Part shown: positions 8,850-17,923 of the stretch, in pieces | Position numbering within the stretch: the stretch's first letter is position 1 | How the letters are laid out: every line of letters starts with the position of its first letter | DNA from: Thermococcus sp. JdFR-02 | Lineage (GTDB): Archaea > Methanobacteriota_B > Thermococci > Thermococcales > Thermococcaceae | DNA: 64,000 nucleotides | Reading direction: 5' to 3' | Assembly (NCBI GenBank): GCA_002009975.1 | Contig: MTLP01000002.1 | Span: 34,795-98,794, forward strand | Notes under the pieces: model-generated | What the model saw: the letters and a program-made list of their open reading frames with translations, nothing else | Databases searched by the model: none | What the model was told of the DNA's origin: nothing | Translations under genes and position numbers: made by a program

Positions 8850-9917
8850 ATGCTATTTGATTTGAGACCAAAAGAAAAGAGAGAGGAATTATTTGATAGA
8901 GAGAAAGAGCTTAAAGAGACTCTGGATGCATTTGATAGATATTCCTTAGTTTTGTTACTTGGAATCAGGAGAATTGGCAAAAGTTCACTTCTTCGGGTTG
9001 CAATAAATGAATCTGAGAATATTGGAATAATAATAGATGCAAGAAAGCTATATCTCAAAGGCAGCCTTAATGAGAGCGCTGTTCTGAATGAAATGGGCAA
9101 GATTAAAGGATACTTCAAAAAGCTGAAGCTCAGAGAAGTTGATCTTAAGTTTTTGAAATTTGATGTAAACAGTAACAAACACTTAGTTGATATATTTGAA
9201 GAGCTTAACAGGCTTGGAGAGAAGAGTGGAAGGAGAATTATCTTAGCATTTGATGAAGCCCAATATCTAAGGTTTTATGGAAACAGGGGCGGGCGTGATT
9301 TATTGGTTCTTTTTGCTTATACCTATGATAATTTGGAAAATATAACACTCGTTTTCACAGGTTCTGAGGTTGGTCTTTTGCACAGCTACTTAAACCTTGA
9401 AAATTATGAAATGCCATTGTATGGTAGATTAGCAAAAGAGATTACAGTCGAACCTTTTTCTCGGGAGGTTTCATTTGAATTTTTGAGACAGGGATTTAGA
9501 GAACTTGGGATTAATGCTCCAGACCATCACATTGAGCTTGCAATTGATCACTTAGATGGGATTCCCGGGTGGCTTGTAGAATTCGGAACAATTTATGCTG
9601 AAACTAGGAACTTTGAAATATCGCTTGATCAAACATTTAGGAGAGCCAAGAACACAATACACAATGAGATTAGAGAGTTAGAAAAAAGAAGCAATAAATA
9701 CCGGTTCGTTTTAAAAGCAATAGCCTTGGGATGGGATAGATGGAAGAACATAAAAGAGTATCTACATGCAAGAAAGATTAGAACCTCCGATTCAAGATTA
9801 TCCGAGATTTTAAGAAATCTTGAGAAGATGGGCTGGATTAAAATGGAGCTTAGGGATGGTAAAAAGGTATACAAGATAATAGATCCAGTTGTGGAACAGA
9901 TTTTAAAGGGTGATTAG
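8850..9917 (+). CDS. Archaeal P-loop ATPase with C-terminal winged helix
   Basis: 355-residue protein of the archaeal ATPase (PF01637-like) group. FDREKELKETL starts the domain, Walker A is GIRRIGKSSLL near residue 38, Walker B ILAFDEAQYL near 130, and a sensor-like VFTGSEVGLL follows near 168. The last 80 residues look like a winged helix (SRLSEILRNLEKMGWIKM). The physiological role of this expanded archaeal family is not known. It overlaps the next gene by 8 bases. Confidence 0.85.
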   Translation: MLFDLRPKEKREELFDREKELKETLDAFDRYSLVLLLGIRRIGKSSLLRVAINESENIGIIIDARKLYLKGSLNESAVLNEMGKIKGYFKKLKLREVDLKFLKFDVNSNKHLVDIFEELNRLGEKSGRRIILAFDEAQYLRFYGNRGGRDLLVLFAYTYDNLENITLVFTGSEVGLLHSYLNLENYEMPLYGRLAKEITVEPFSREVSFEFLRQGFRELGINAPDHHIELAIDHLDGIPGWLVEFGTIYAETRNFEISLDQTFRRAKNTIHNEIRELEKRSNKYRFVLKAIALGWDRWKNIKEYLHARKIRTSDSRLSEILRNLEKMGWIKMELRDGKKVYKIIDPVVEQILKGD

Positions 9918-10350
9918 GGTGAGGCTTATCCTAAAACCCCTCTTTGGAGTGGAACTTCCCCCAGAATTTGTGGAGATTTTAAAGTCTAAGTTAAAGGGAA
10001 GAGAAGTTAAGGAAGGTGAAACAATAGAGATTGATCTTTTGGGGAAGTCTTTGAGCTTTAAAGTTGTATATGCTGAGCCCAAAGAATTTAAAGTTGATGT
10101 AAGGACGAAAATTGAACTAACGGAGAGAGAAGTTGTTCCAATAAGTTTTGAATTTGAAGAGCCTGTTAAAGATGTTATTCCCTTTGAGAAAGGGCTTGTT
10201 ATGGTCTTTGAAAATGAGGTTCTAATCTTAAACCAAGAAGGGCATAAAATTTTTAATATGAAGTTCGAGAAAATAACAAAGATTGTAATAAATGGAAATG
10301 TAGTGACGGTGGTTCATAATGACAAAAAGCTCACAATCATTCGAGTTTGA
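9910..10350 (+). CDS. Conserved hypothetical protein
   Basis: 146 residues with beta-rich character and no membrane segment (GVELPPEF, IEIDLLGKSLSFKVVYAEP). Repeated short strands in the second half suggest a small beta barrel. The start is GTG 9910 or GTG 9919, the latter better placed after AAAGGGTGAT. It lies in a tight run between the P-loop ATPase and endonuclease III, and overlaps the latter by 32 bases. I do not recognise the family. Confidence 0.65.
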   Translation: MIRVRLILKPLFGVELPPEFVEILKSKLKGREVKEGETIEIDLLGKSLSFKVVYAEPKEFKVDVRTKIELTEREVVPISFEFEEPVKDVIPFEKGLVMVFENEVLILNQEGHKIFNMKFEKITKIVINGNVVTVVHNDKKLTIIRV

Positions 10351-11056
10351 GAGCTGGGACGAAAAGAAGGAAAGAGCAGTTAAAATCGTTAAGAAGCTCA
10401 TGAAAATGTATCCAAGAGGGACAATGGAGAAAATTCTGCATGGAGACCCTTATTTCACTTTGATTCGGTGTATAATATCTCAAAGGAATAGGGATGAGGT
10501 AACAGACAGAGTAAGCAAAATTTTATTCAAAAAATATCCAACAATGGAAGCTTTAGCTGCTGCAAAAGCGGAGGAAATTCAAGCACTTTTGAAAGAAAAT
10601 GGCGTCGGTCTTTGGAAGACGAAGGGTAGATGGATTGTAGAGGCTTCAAGGATTTTGCTTGAAAAGTATAGAGGTAAAGTTCCAGACACTCTTGAAGAGC
10701 TTGTGAAATTGCCTGGTATTGGGAGAAAATGTGCAAATATAGTTTTAGCATATGGATTTGGAAAGCAGGCTATCCCAGTTGATACTCACGTTCATAGAAT
10801 AAGCAAGCGCTTAGGCTTAGCACCTCCGAAATCATCCCCAGAGAAGGTTGAAGAGCATCTAAAGGAACTAATCCCGAAAGAACTATGGATTTATGTTAAC
10901 CATGCAATGGTTGATCACGGAAAGACTATTTGTAAGCCAATAGGTCCAAAATGTGGTGAATGTCCCTTAAATCAACTCTGCCCTTATGCTAAGGGCTTAA
11001 TAAAAGAAGAGGACATTAAAGGAAAGTCCTCAACCAAAAAGAAGAAAAATGCGTAA
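10319..11056 (+). CDS. nth: Endonuclease III (DNA glycosylase/AP lyase)
   Basis: 245 residues. This base-excision enzyme removes oxidised pyrimidines and cleaves the resulting abasic site. The helix-hairpin-helix LPGIGRKCANIVLAYGF holds the catalytic Lys, and PVDTHVHRISKRLGL holds the catalytic Asp. The C-terminal four-cysteine 4Fe-4S loop is C-x6-C-x2-C-x5-C (CKPIGPKCGECPLNQLCPY). About 20 residues after the loop are a basic tail. The start lies inside the previous gene. Confidence 0.95.
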   Translation: MTKSSQSFEFESWDEKKERAVKIVKKLMKMYPRGTMEKILHGDPYFTLIRCIISQRNRDEVTDRVSKILFKKYPTMEALAAAKAEEIQALLKENGVGLWKTKGRWIVEASRILLEKYRGKVPDTLEELVKLPGIGRKCANIVLAYGFGKQAIPVDTHVHRISKRLGLAPPKSSPEKVEEHLKELIPKELWIYVNHAMVDHGKTICKPIGPKCGECPLNQLCPYAKGLIKEEDIKGKSSTKKKKNA

Positions 11057-11132
11057 TCCAAAGTTTTATATACCCTTTTTTCTCCTCTTATAAGTTGGAG
11101 AGAGGTGGTGAAAGAGATGGAGAGTGAGAACG

Positions 11133-12308
11133 ATGACAGTCCTTTTGGAGCTGAAAGGGAAGCTCAAGGAAACTTACAAGGTAACCTTATTCTCCCTAGT
11201 GGCATCTTTAATCATAGGGTTCTTTGGAGGAACTTTTCTTGGCAAATATTTTGATAAGATACGCTCTTCTTATCCGGGCTTGCTTGTGATTCTTCCTGGA
11301 ATGATGGGTTTGAGGGGAAACGTTTTTGGTTCTATGGCTTCTCGCTTTTCCACTATGCTTTATCTGGGTGACTTAGAACCGAGTTTAAAGGATAAGAAGG
11401 TTTTAAGAAATATCGTTGTTGGGATAATGCTCTCTATGATCCCTGTAACACTCCTATGGAGCATTGGAGTTCTTAAGGGAATTAGGGAGAATGCTTTTGA
11501 AATTTTTCTGATAGTTATAAGTTCAACGGTCTTTGTATCTATACTCTTAGGGTATTTTACAGCTTTTGTAACCATCTTCACCTTTAAGAGAGGGACAGAC
11601 CCAGATAGCATTGCTGCGCCTTTAGTGGCTTCAATGGGTGACTTGCTAACTATTCCATCCCTTATAGCTTTTATTCTGTTTCTGGAATATAGTGTAAAAG
11701 AATTCTGGCTCTCAAACTTGGTTTTAATTGCCACATTTGTCGTATTAATTAGAATAAGCAGAATTAGATGGGGAAAGCTTTTTGAATTTAGAGAAATTTT
11801 CATAACAATAACACTCTTAGCTCTACTCTCAACGATATCTGGAGGTCTCCTAGAGCATTACAGTGATGCGATTCATAAGTCTATCTTGCTCAGTTTTGCA
11901 TATCCCTCTCTCTTAAGCAGTTTTGGAAACTATGGTTCCGTAATTGCTGCCAAGACATCTACAAAGCTTCATTTAGGTGAGATAAACAAATTCCTTTCGC
12001 TTGATCCATTTTTGGACATATTATCTTTATTCACAACTACCCCTTTAATTGGACTCCTAATAAATATTTTCAGTATTTTAGTTGCCAAGCTGGTTTTAGG
12101 GGTTAGCATTAAGCCAATATTCCTCCTTGCATTGACCTACCCATTTATGGCTCTTTTCATAATGCTCTTTTCTTATTCCCTCTCATACGTTCTTTTTATG
12201 AAAAACATAGACCCAGATAATGTTGCAATTCCCTTGATAGCAACAAACAGCGATATATTAGGAACAATTTATGCAGTATTTGTTGCTAAGTTAGTGATAG
12301 GAGGATGA
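11133..12308 (+). CDS. MgtE-like divalent cation transporter, membrane domains only
   Basis: About 391 residues, almost wholly membrane-embedded, made of two repeats of the MgtE integral membrane domain. Repeat hallmarks are LPGMMGLRGNVFGSMASR in the first half and YPSLLSSFGNYGSVIAAKTS in the second; each repeat ends in a PDxxAxPLxAxxxD element (DPDSIAAPLVASMGD, DPDNVAIPLIATNSD). The bacterial cytosolic N and CBS domains are absent, as in archaeal forms. The likely substrate is Mg2+ or a related cation. GTG 11124 is an alternative start. Confidence 0.85.
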   Translation: MTVLLELKGKLKETYKVTLFSLVASLIIGFFGGTFLGKYFDKIRSSYPGLLVILPGMMGLRGNVFGSMASRFSTMLYLGDLEPSLKDKKVLRNIVVGIMLSMIPVTLLWSIGVLKGIRENAFEIFLIVISSTVFVSILLGYFTAFVTIFTFKRGTDPDSIAAPLVASMGDLLTIPSLIAFILFLEYSVKEFWLSNLVLIATFVVLIRISRIRWGKLFEFREIFITITLLALLSTISGGLLEHYSDAIHKSILLSFAYPSLLSSFGNYGSVIAAKTSTKLHLGEINKFLSLDPFLDILSLFTTTPLIGLLINIFSILVAKLVLGVSIKPIFLLALTYPFMALFIMLFSYSLSYVLFMKNIDPDNVAIPLIATNSDILGTIYAVFVAKLVIGG

Positions 12309-12312
12309 TAAA

Positions 12313-13077
12313 ATGAAGATAGGTGCTTCAACACTTTGCTTGCTTGATAAAAGCTTAGGAGTTGCATTAAACAAGCTGGTACGATACAAATTAGATTTCG
12401 TTGAGATACTCAATGAAGGTTATCACAGCTTAAACAAGTATAACTATCATCTTCATCTTGGATTTTTGGAAAGCTATGGGCTGAAAAATATCATACATGC
12501 CCCTTTTAGCGATGTGAATATTGCATCACTGAATGAGAGGCTTAGAAGACCAATGCTCCAGCTGATTTTTAATACCCTTGAAATAGCTCAAAAAATGGGT
12601 TCCCTTTTAGTCGTGGTTCATCCAGGGCATTTTTCACCTTTAAGCAAGAGATTCCCAAGAACTTATGAGAAAGTTCATAAACGCTCTTTAGAAGAGATAG
12701 ATAGAGTCGCTCAAAAATTGGACATTAAAGTAGGTTTAGAAAACATGCCAGCTTTCCCAATCTTAGATGGATTAACTCCTGAAAGGCTTTATGAGCTGAT
12801 TGATGGAACAGAGCTATACATAACATTTGATGTTGGACATTTGAACACTGTAAACAGTGAATTTGAGGAGTTCATTGACCTTTTGGGAGATAGAATTATT
12901 CACGTCCATCTGCACGACAATGATGGAAAAAATGATAATCACTTACCGTTGGGTGAAGGGAGCATAGATTGGAATGCTCTGATAAGAAATCTTCCAAAGA
13001 ATGTTACTTGGGGCATTGAAATGGAAAGTTTGAGAGATTTAGAGAAGAGCTTGAAATATCTGCAAAGCCTTGTTTAG
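12313..13077 (+). CDS. Sugar phosphate isomerase/epimerase-like TIM barrel
   Basis: 254 residues of the xylose isomerase-like (AP endonuclease 2 family) fold. It has metal-site segments LVVVHPGHFS, VGLENMP, FDVGHLNT, IHVHLHDNDG and the terminal WGIEME; the Glu/His/Asp ligands are all present. The substrate cannot be told from sequence. It follows the MgtE-like gene by 4 bases, so cotranscription is likely but no pathway link is evident. Confidence 0.8.
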   Translation: MKIGASTLCLLDKSLGVALNKLVRYKLDFVEILNEGYHSLNKYNYHLHLGFLESYGLKNIIHAPFSDVNIASLNERLRRPMLQLIFNTLEIAQKMGSLLVVVHPGHFSPLSKRFPRTYEKVHKRSLEEIDRVAQKLDIKVGLENMPAFPILDGLTPERLYELIDGTELYITFDVGHLNTVNSEFEEFIDLLGDRIIHVHLHDNDGKNDNHLPLGEGSIDWNALIRNLPKNVTWGIEMESLRDLEKSLKYLQSLV

Positions 13078-13341
13078 ATTTTAAAGCTAAATTGTCCGGA
13101 CTTTACTTTTGTAAAGCTTTATCTCAGAAATACAATATTAATAAGAACTGTACCTTTTCAGTAGTCAAGAAGAGTTGGACATTTTTTGCCTAATAAAAGC
13201 ATAGATGTTCTTTTCTAAACATTAAAGCCCATATTTTAAGTGCATAAAACTTTTATAGAGCTAAATAGAAAAATTTCGAATGGAAAGCATTTGTTATCAA
13301 AAAACTTTCAACGAAAGTTTTCAACCAAAGGTGGTGATAAG

Positions 13342-14763
13342 ATGGAGAAACCAAAAATAGTTGAAGAGCTTGAGCCTTTCTTTAATCCTAAGGGTGTCGC
13401 AATTATCGGTGCTACGAATAAAAAAGGAAAAGTCGGTAACGTCATTTTTGAGAACTTTAAAGTGAATAAAGAGAGGGGGATTTTTAAGGGTGAAATCTAT
13501 CCAGTAAACCCAAAGCTTGCTGAAATCGATGGGATAAAATGCTATCCTAACGTTAAGAGCCTCCCAGACGGAGTTGACTTAGCAGTTATATCAATTCCAG
13601 CGCCTTTTGTCCCAAACGTTATGAAAGAAATAGCCGAGAAAGGCATTAAAAGAGTTGTAATTATTACAGGTGGATTTGGAGAGCTTGGAGAAGAAGGAAA
13701 GAAGCTTGAGCAGGAGATTCTACAAATAGCAAAGGAAAATGGAATTAGAATTATTGGACCAAACTGTGTTGGTGTTTATGTTCCAGAGACGGGTGTAGAT
13801 ACAGTTTTCCTTCCAGAAACAAAAATGGATAGACCAACAAGCGGTTCAATCGCCTTCGTTTCTCAAAGTGGTGCATTTGCAGCTGCAATGCTCGATTGGG
13901 CTGCAATGGCTGGAATAGGAATTGGAAAGATGGTTAGTTATGGAAACAAAATTGACGTTGATGATGCAGACTTAATGGAGTACTTCATGTACGACGACCA
14001 AATAAAGGTGATAACCTTATACATTGAGGGAGTTAAGGATGGAAGGAAGTTTATAGAGGCTGCAAAGAGAGTTACACCTCACAAACCAGTTATAGCTTTA
14101 AAGAGTGGAAGAACAGAGTATGGAGCAAAGGCTGCTTCTTCACATACAGGCTCATTGGCTGGAGCAGATGTTATTTACGATGCTGTATTTAAGCAAACTG
14201 GAATTTTAAGAGCTGAGGACTTTGAGCACATGTTTGATATTGCTAAGGCTTTCGCAAAGTGTAAGCTTCCAAAGGGAGATAGAATTGGAATTATCACTGA
14301 TGGCGGTGGAGCTGGAGTTATGGCAAGCGATGCAGTTGCAAAGTTTGGCTTAAAGATGGCTAATCTCAGCGAAGAGACCCTCAAATACTTAAAGGAGAAC
14401 TTCCCACCTCATGCAGTTGCTGGAAATCCAACCGATGTTGTTGGAGATACAGATGCCCAAAGGTACAAAGTTGCAATTGAAGGATTTGTAAATGATCCAA
14501 ACGTTGACGGGATTGTAATAATAACACTATTCCAAGTTCCATTGCTTGATGAAATGGAGCTAATTGAAATTTTAGCCGATTACGCAAAGAAGAGTGAAAA
14601 ACCAATTATTGCAGTTGCTATGGGTGGTAAAAAGACAGAATATTATGCAAAGATTTTAGAAGACAAGGGAGTTCCAGTTTACCCAACCCCCGAGAGAGGA
14701 GTTAGAGCAATGGCTGGTTTGGTTCAATACGCAAAATATTTGGAGAAGGTTGAGGGGGAATGA
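13342..14763 (+). CDS. ADP-forming acyl-CoA synthetase, alpha subunit
   Basis: 473 residues. With the beta subunit this enzyme makes ATP from acyl-CoA, ADP and phosphate at the end of peptide and sugar fermentation. The CoA-binding Rossmann start GVAIIGATNKKGKVGNVIF is at about residue 17. The ligase part contains the phosphohistidine loop SSHTGSLAGAD and DGGGAGVMASD. GGTGGTGAT at 13331-13339 supports ATG 13342; an upstream in-frame ATG at 13240 gives an atypical N-terminus. The beta gene follows with a 4-base gap. Confidence 0.93.
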   Translation: MEKPKIVEELEPFFNPKGVAIIGATNKKGKVGNVIFENFKVNKERGIFKGEIYPVNPKLAEIDGIKCYPNVKSLPDGVDLAVISIPAPFVPNVMKEIAEKGIKRVVIITGGFGELGEEGKKLEQEILQIAKENGIRIIGPNCVGVYVPETGVDTVFLPETKMDRPTSGSIAFVSQSGAFAAAMLDWAAMAGIGIGKMVSYGNKIDVDDADLMEYFMYDDQIKVITLYIEGVKDGRKFIEAAKRVTPHKPVIALKSGRTEYGAKAASSHTGSLAGADVIYDAVFKQTGILRAEDFEHMFDIAKAFAKCKLPKGDRIGIITDGGGAGVMASDAVAKFGLKMANLSEETLKYLKENFPPHAVAGNPTDVVGDTDAQRYKVAIEGFVNDPNVDGIVIITLFQVPLLDEMELIEILADYAKKSEKPIIAVAMGGKKTEYYAKILEDKGVPVYPTPERGVRAMAGLVQYAKYLEKVEGE

Positions 14764-14767
14764 TTTT

Positions 14768-15475
14768 ATGAAAGATGAAGCTTTGAAAGTTATTAATGAT
14801 GTTTTAGCTCAAGGTAGGAAGGCTTTAGTTGAATACGAGGCTAAGCAAGTTTTAAAAGCCTATGGCTTACCTTTACCAGATGAAAAGCTGGCAAAAACAG
14901 TTGATGAGGCTTTGGAATATGCCAAAGAAATTGGCTATCCTGTTGTCCTTAAACTCATGTCACCACAAATACTCCACAAAAGCGATGCAAAAGTTATTGC
15001 CCTTAAGATAAAAGATGAGGAAGAGCTAAAGAAAAAGTGGGAAGAAATTCATGAGAATGCCAAAAAGTATAGACCTGATGCAGAGATTTTAGGTGTCTTA
15101 GTTGCTCCAATGCTCAAGCCTGGAAGAGAAATAATCATTGGTATAACTGAGGACCCACAATTTGGACATGCAATAATGTTTGGTCTTGGAGGAATTTTCG
15201 TCGAGATTCTTAAAGATGTAACCTTCAGAATTATTCCAATTGAAGAGAAAGACGCTTGGACAATGGTAAAGAGCATTAAAGGTTATCCAATCTTGGCTGG
15301 AGCAAGAGGAGAACCACCAGCGGATATGAAAGCAATAGTCGACATGATGCTTAGAGTTTCCCAACTAGTTAATGACTTGGAGGAATACATAAAAGAGATG
15401 GACTTGAACCCAGTTTTCGTTTACAATGAGGGCGAGGGTGCAGTTATAGTCGATGCAAGGATTATTTTGAAGTGA
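14768..15475 (+). CDS. ADP-forming acyl-CoA synthetase, beta subunit
   Basis: 235-residue ATP-grasp subunit that carries the nucleotide site and the second phosphohistidine step. Segments include EYEAKQVLKAYGLPLP, VVLKLMSPQILHKSD (catalytic His), GITEDPQFGHAIMFGLGGIFVE and EMDLNPVFVYNEG. ATG 14768 follows GAGGGGGAATG; the in-frame ATG at 14750 lies inside the alpha gene. Adjacent alpha and beta genes indicate one enzyme. Acyl-group preference cannot be read from the sequence. Confidence 0.93.
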   Translation: MKDEALKVINDVLAQGRKALVEYEAKQVLKAYGLPLPDEKLAKTVDEALEYAKEIGYPVVLKLMSPQILHKSDAKVIALKIKDEEELKKKWEEIHENAKKYRPDAEILGVLVAPMLKPGREIIIGITEDPQFGHAIMFGLGGIFVEILKDVTFRIIPIEEKDAWTMVKSIKGYPILAGARGEPPADMKAIVDMMLRVSQLVNDLEEYIKEMDLNPVFVYNEGEGAVIVDARIILK

Positions 15476-15559
15476 TTTTATTCTTTTCTCTTATCTTTCA
15501 ATTGATTAATTACAAGGATATATAGTTTTGTTTTGAGATGTTATATTGAGGTGTAGATA

Positions 15560-16555
15560 ATGCACCTGAGGTATTACGCCCCTTATTATGATAAAGAAAC
15601 TCATGAAAAAATACTAAATTATTTGAAGAACATAAAGAAGGTTCATGATATAGATTATGAAGAAATACCAGTAAAGCCCTGGCCTCCAGAATGGTATTCT
15701 AAAAAAGCCGAAATGTCTGAGGCTTATGTATATGACTACCACCTAAAACCGTATTCAAGTTTGATTTTGTCTAATTGCAACAAGCTAATCCAAATGGGTC
15801 TTAATTTACATTGCGACACAGTTTCTTCTAAATTCAAGAGCAGATCGGGAAATATTTATGTGGCAGGAACAATAGCAGTTGTTGAAAATGATGCAGTATT
15901 ACTAGCTCTGGATTATAAAGATGAAATTTTTGAATTTCTGAAAGCTCTATTGAGAGATGGTTGGAATTTATTAAACGTGCTGGAAAAAACAAAGCCAAAA
16001 ACAATTGTTCCATTAGAGGAAAGTGAAAAAGAAATAAAACGAGCCTTGATTTTTGCCCTTTCAAAAGATTTTGATTATGTTTTTATGAATGTAAGACAAA
16101 ATGCTCCAAGTGGAGATAAGTGGGATCCATTCATAGATTTTTCGCCAGATGCAGACATAATAGCAGTAAATGAAGAAGAGAATCGTATAATAGGGATAGA
16201 GGTGAAAGGATACCGCTCTAATAGGGGATTTACACAAAAGGCGAACATATATGAAGCCATCGGTGAGGCTATGATGTACCTTGTAAATCCATACATAGAG
16301 TACAGAGGAGAAAAGATAGAAGGAAGTATATTTGACAAAGTTTGGCTCTGTTATCCATACAAGAAGGACTTTGAAGACTTCAAAAAGGTAATGAAAATCA
16401 CGCCAATAGGATTGCTTTCAGCTTATGAAGGAGTTGTTAAAGAACCCAAAAAGAATCCTTTTGTTAATGAAAAAGCCAAAGAGATATTCTTGGGAAACCT
16501 GAGCACATTTAGAAGTTATATCCGCGGAGGGAAGAAAATGCACAAAATCATTTAA
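15560..16555 (+). CDS. PD-(D/E)XK nuclease-like protein
   Basis: 331 residues. A nuclease-like core is seen around residues 205-225: FSPDADIIAVNEEENRII, then GIEVKGYRS, giving an Asp, then Glu-x-Lys spaced as in PD-(D/E)XK enzymes. An upstream Arg/Gln pair (VRQNAPSG) and a downstream helix (KANIYEAIGEAMMYL) also suit the fold. The N-terminal 180 residues are not recognised. It stands alone at the start of a nuclease islet with its own promoter. A function in defence or DNA repair is a guess. Confidence 0.65.
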   Translation: MHLRYYAPYYDKETHEKILNYLKNIKKVHDIDYEEIPVKPWPPEWYSKKAEMSEAYVYDYHLKPYSSLILSNCNKLIQMGLNLHCDTVSSKFKSRSGNIYVAGTIAVVENDAVLLALDYKDEIFEFLKALLRDGWNLLNVLEKTKPKTIVPLEESEKEIKRALIFALSKDFDYVFMNVRQNAPSGDKWDPFIDFSPDADIIAVNEEENRIIGIEVKGYRSNRGFTQKANIYEAIGEAMMYLVNPYIEYRGEKIEGSIFDKVWLCYPYKKDFEDFKKVMKITPIGLLSAYEGVVKEPKKNPFVNEKAKEIFLGNLSTFRSYIRGGKKMHKII

Positions 16556-16901
16556 TTGCTTCTTTCAATATCTTCTTTGCATCTCTTAGTGTTTTTCTAT
16601 CAAATTCTCCTTTCTTTGCAAGGTTAACAAATGCTTCAAATGAGTTTTTAGGCAGAATGTGTTCTAACAGAAAGTATACGCTTCTATACGTCTCTTTTTG
16701 CCGTTCCCATTCGAGCTGATTTAAATAACGTCTAATCTCTCTTTCCCATTGATCGAGGATATCTTCTGTTATGTTATGTCCAAGAATTTCATGAAACCTT
16801 TTAAATTGCCTTCTGTTGATTTTCACACTTTGTTCTGCTTGTTCAAACTTTATAGTTATCTTAAAACTCTTTTCTTTGTTTTTTGTTATCTCATGAGCCA
16901 T
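16548..16901 (-). CDS. Conserved hypothetical protein, helical
   Basis: About 117 residues from ATG 16901, mainly charged helices (REIRRYLNQLEWERQKETYR). Longer in-frame starts up to 16997 would run inside the HNH gene, so I prefer 16901, which leaves a 10-base gap after the HNH stop. It overlaps the convergent PD-(D/E)XK-like gene by 8 bases. No domain is recognised; it is probably a partner or passenger of the HNH gene. Confidence 0.55.
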   Translation of the reverse strand: MAHEITKNKEKSFKITIKFEQAEQSVKINRRQFKRFHEILGHNITEDILDQWEREIRRYLNQLEWERQKETYRSVYFLLEHILPKNSFEAFVNLAKKGEFDRKTLRDAKKILKEAIK

Positions 16902-16911
16902 CTTATAAAAC

Positions 16912-17595
16912 TCACGATAAAATCGTGTAAAATCGTGAGATGCCTTTGTCCATGTCCTCAACTTTAGCCCAAGAATACATGGAAGAATGAGCTTCACGAT
17001 GGCATTGCCTGCATAAAGTGATTAAATTGTTCGGATTATTATTTAGTCTATCATTATCTATATGGTGTACCTCTAAATATCCATATCCACAATCTGAACA
17101 TCTGTAATTATATCTTTCAAGAATGATTTTGCGGAAGGATTCAGTAGTACTTGTGTGTTCTTTCTCTATTTCTTCTTCAATTTCTCTTACCATCTTTTTC
17201 GTTAATTTGATCAGAATTCTACTTTTAACAGAAAACATGAAGTTATGTGTAATCTCTCTTTGGATTCTATTTTTAAAATTCTCAACAACTTCTTCAAAGT
17301 TAGTATTCACGAGTATTTCGATGGGTTTTTCAAAGAGTTCATTAAAGAAATTCCCAAGAACAGGTTTAATCTCTCTTAGTTTCTTATTTTGGTGAAGTTT
17401 GTAATGACACTGTCTGCATAGAACTATCAAGTTTTCTAAATCCCTATTTTCAACATCTCCATCCTTATAGTGGATATCAAGATAATTGTAATCACAATTT
17501 TGGCACTTATACCCATCTCTTTTCAAAATCTTTTTCCTAATATGGGGTGGTACTCCATCATTTCCCATAAACCCTCGCCTTGAATTAATATTCAA
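16912..17595 (-). CDS. Tandem HNH endonuclease-like protein
   Basis: 227 residues with two HNH/zinc modules. Module one (residues 16-70) has CQNCDYNYLDIHYKDGD and LCRQCH; its central His-His is His-Tyr and may be inactive. Module two (about 160-215) has CSDCGYGYLEVHHIDND and LITLCRQCH, the complete pattern. A helical linker joins them. Close similarity of the modules points to internal duplication. ATG 17568 is an alternative start. A restriction or homing role is possible, but no methylase is nearby. Confidence 0.75.
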   Translation of the reverse strand: MNINSRRGFMGNDGVPPHIRKKILKRDGYKCQNCDYNYLDIHYKDGDVENRDLENLIVLCRQCHYKLHQNKKLREIKPVLGNFFNELFEKPIEILVNTNFEEVVENFKNRIQREITHNFMFSVKSRILIKLTKKMVREIEEEIEKEHTSTTESFRKIILERYNYRCSDCGYGYLEVHHIDNDRLNNNPNNLITLCRQCHREAHSSMYSWAKVEDMDKGISRFYTILS

Positions 17596-17923
17596 AGACG
17601 CTCATCTATTTATTGTGACTGAAAGGTTTTAAGTTTTCTTCCTGAGTGGAGTTATTTGGACTTTCTGGCGTTGATTTGAATGTGGAAATGGTTTTCGGAA
17701 CTAATATCAGCCAAATACGTAGATGAGCGTACGATCTATTTTTGGAAAAAAGGAGCGAGAAGATAGCCAACGAAATCATTAAAAGGGTTAAAGGTACAGA
17801 AAATTGATCTGTAACAACAGTAGTTGTTTTGTGATGCTCCTTCATTTTTGTATCAGGAACACTTAGCAGAATAATTCAACTAAATATCTTTCATTCGAGC
17901 TTTTCTCTTTTTGTGAGTATCCT
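17596..17923. other. Intergenic region with an 11-bp inverted repeat
   Basis: No convincing gene in 328 bases. The perfect inverted pair ACGCTCATCTA (17598-17608) and TAGATGAGCGT (17720-17730) encloses 133 bases. The outer end touches the start of the HNH gene. An open frame on the minus strand (17606-17845) has no ribosome site or protein-like composition apart from one hydrophobic run. The pair may be the ends of a small mobile remnant. Confidence 0.5.

Noticed and set aside
8693..9178. Minus-strand 161-codon frame opposite the P-loop ATPase gene
   Set aside because: Shadow of the ATPase gene; Ser/Leu-rich without motif.
13240..13341. Extended N-terminus for the acyl-CoA synthetase alpha subunit
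   Set aside because: The extra 34 residues lack family similarity, and a strong ribosome site precedes ATG 13342.
17606..17845. Minus-strand 79-codon open frame
   Set aside because: No ribosome site; composition and position within the inverted-repeat region do not support a gene.
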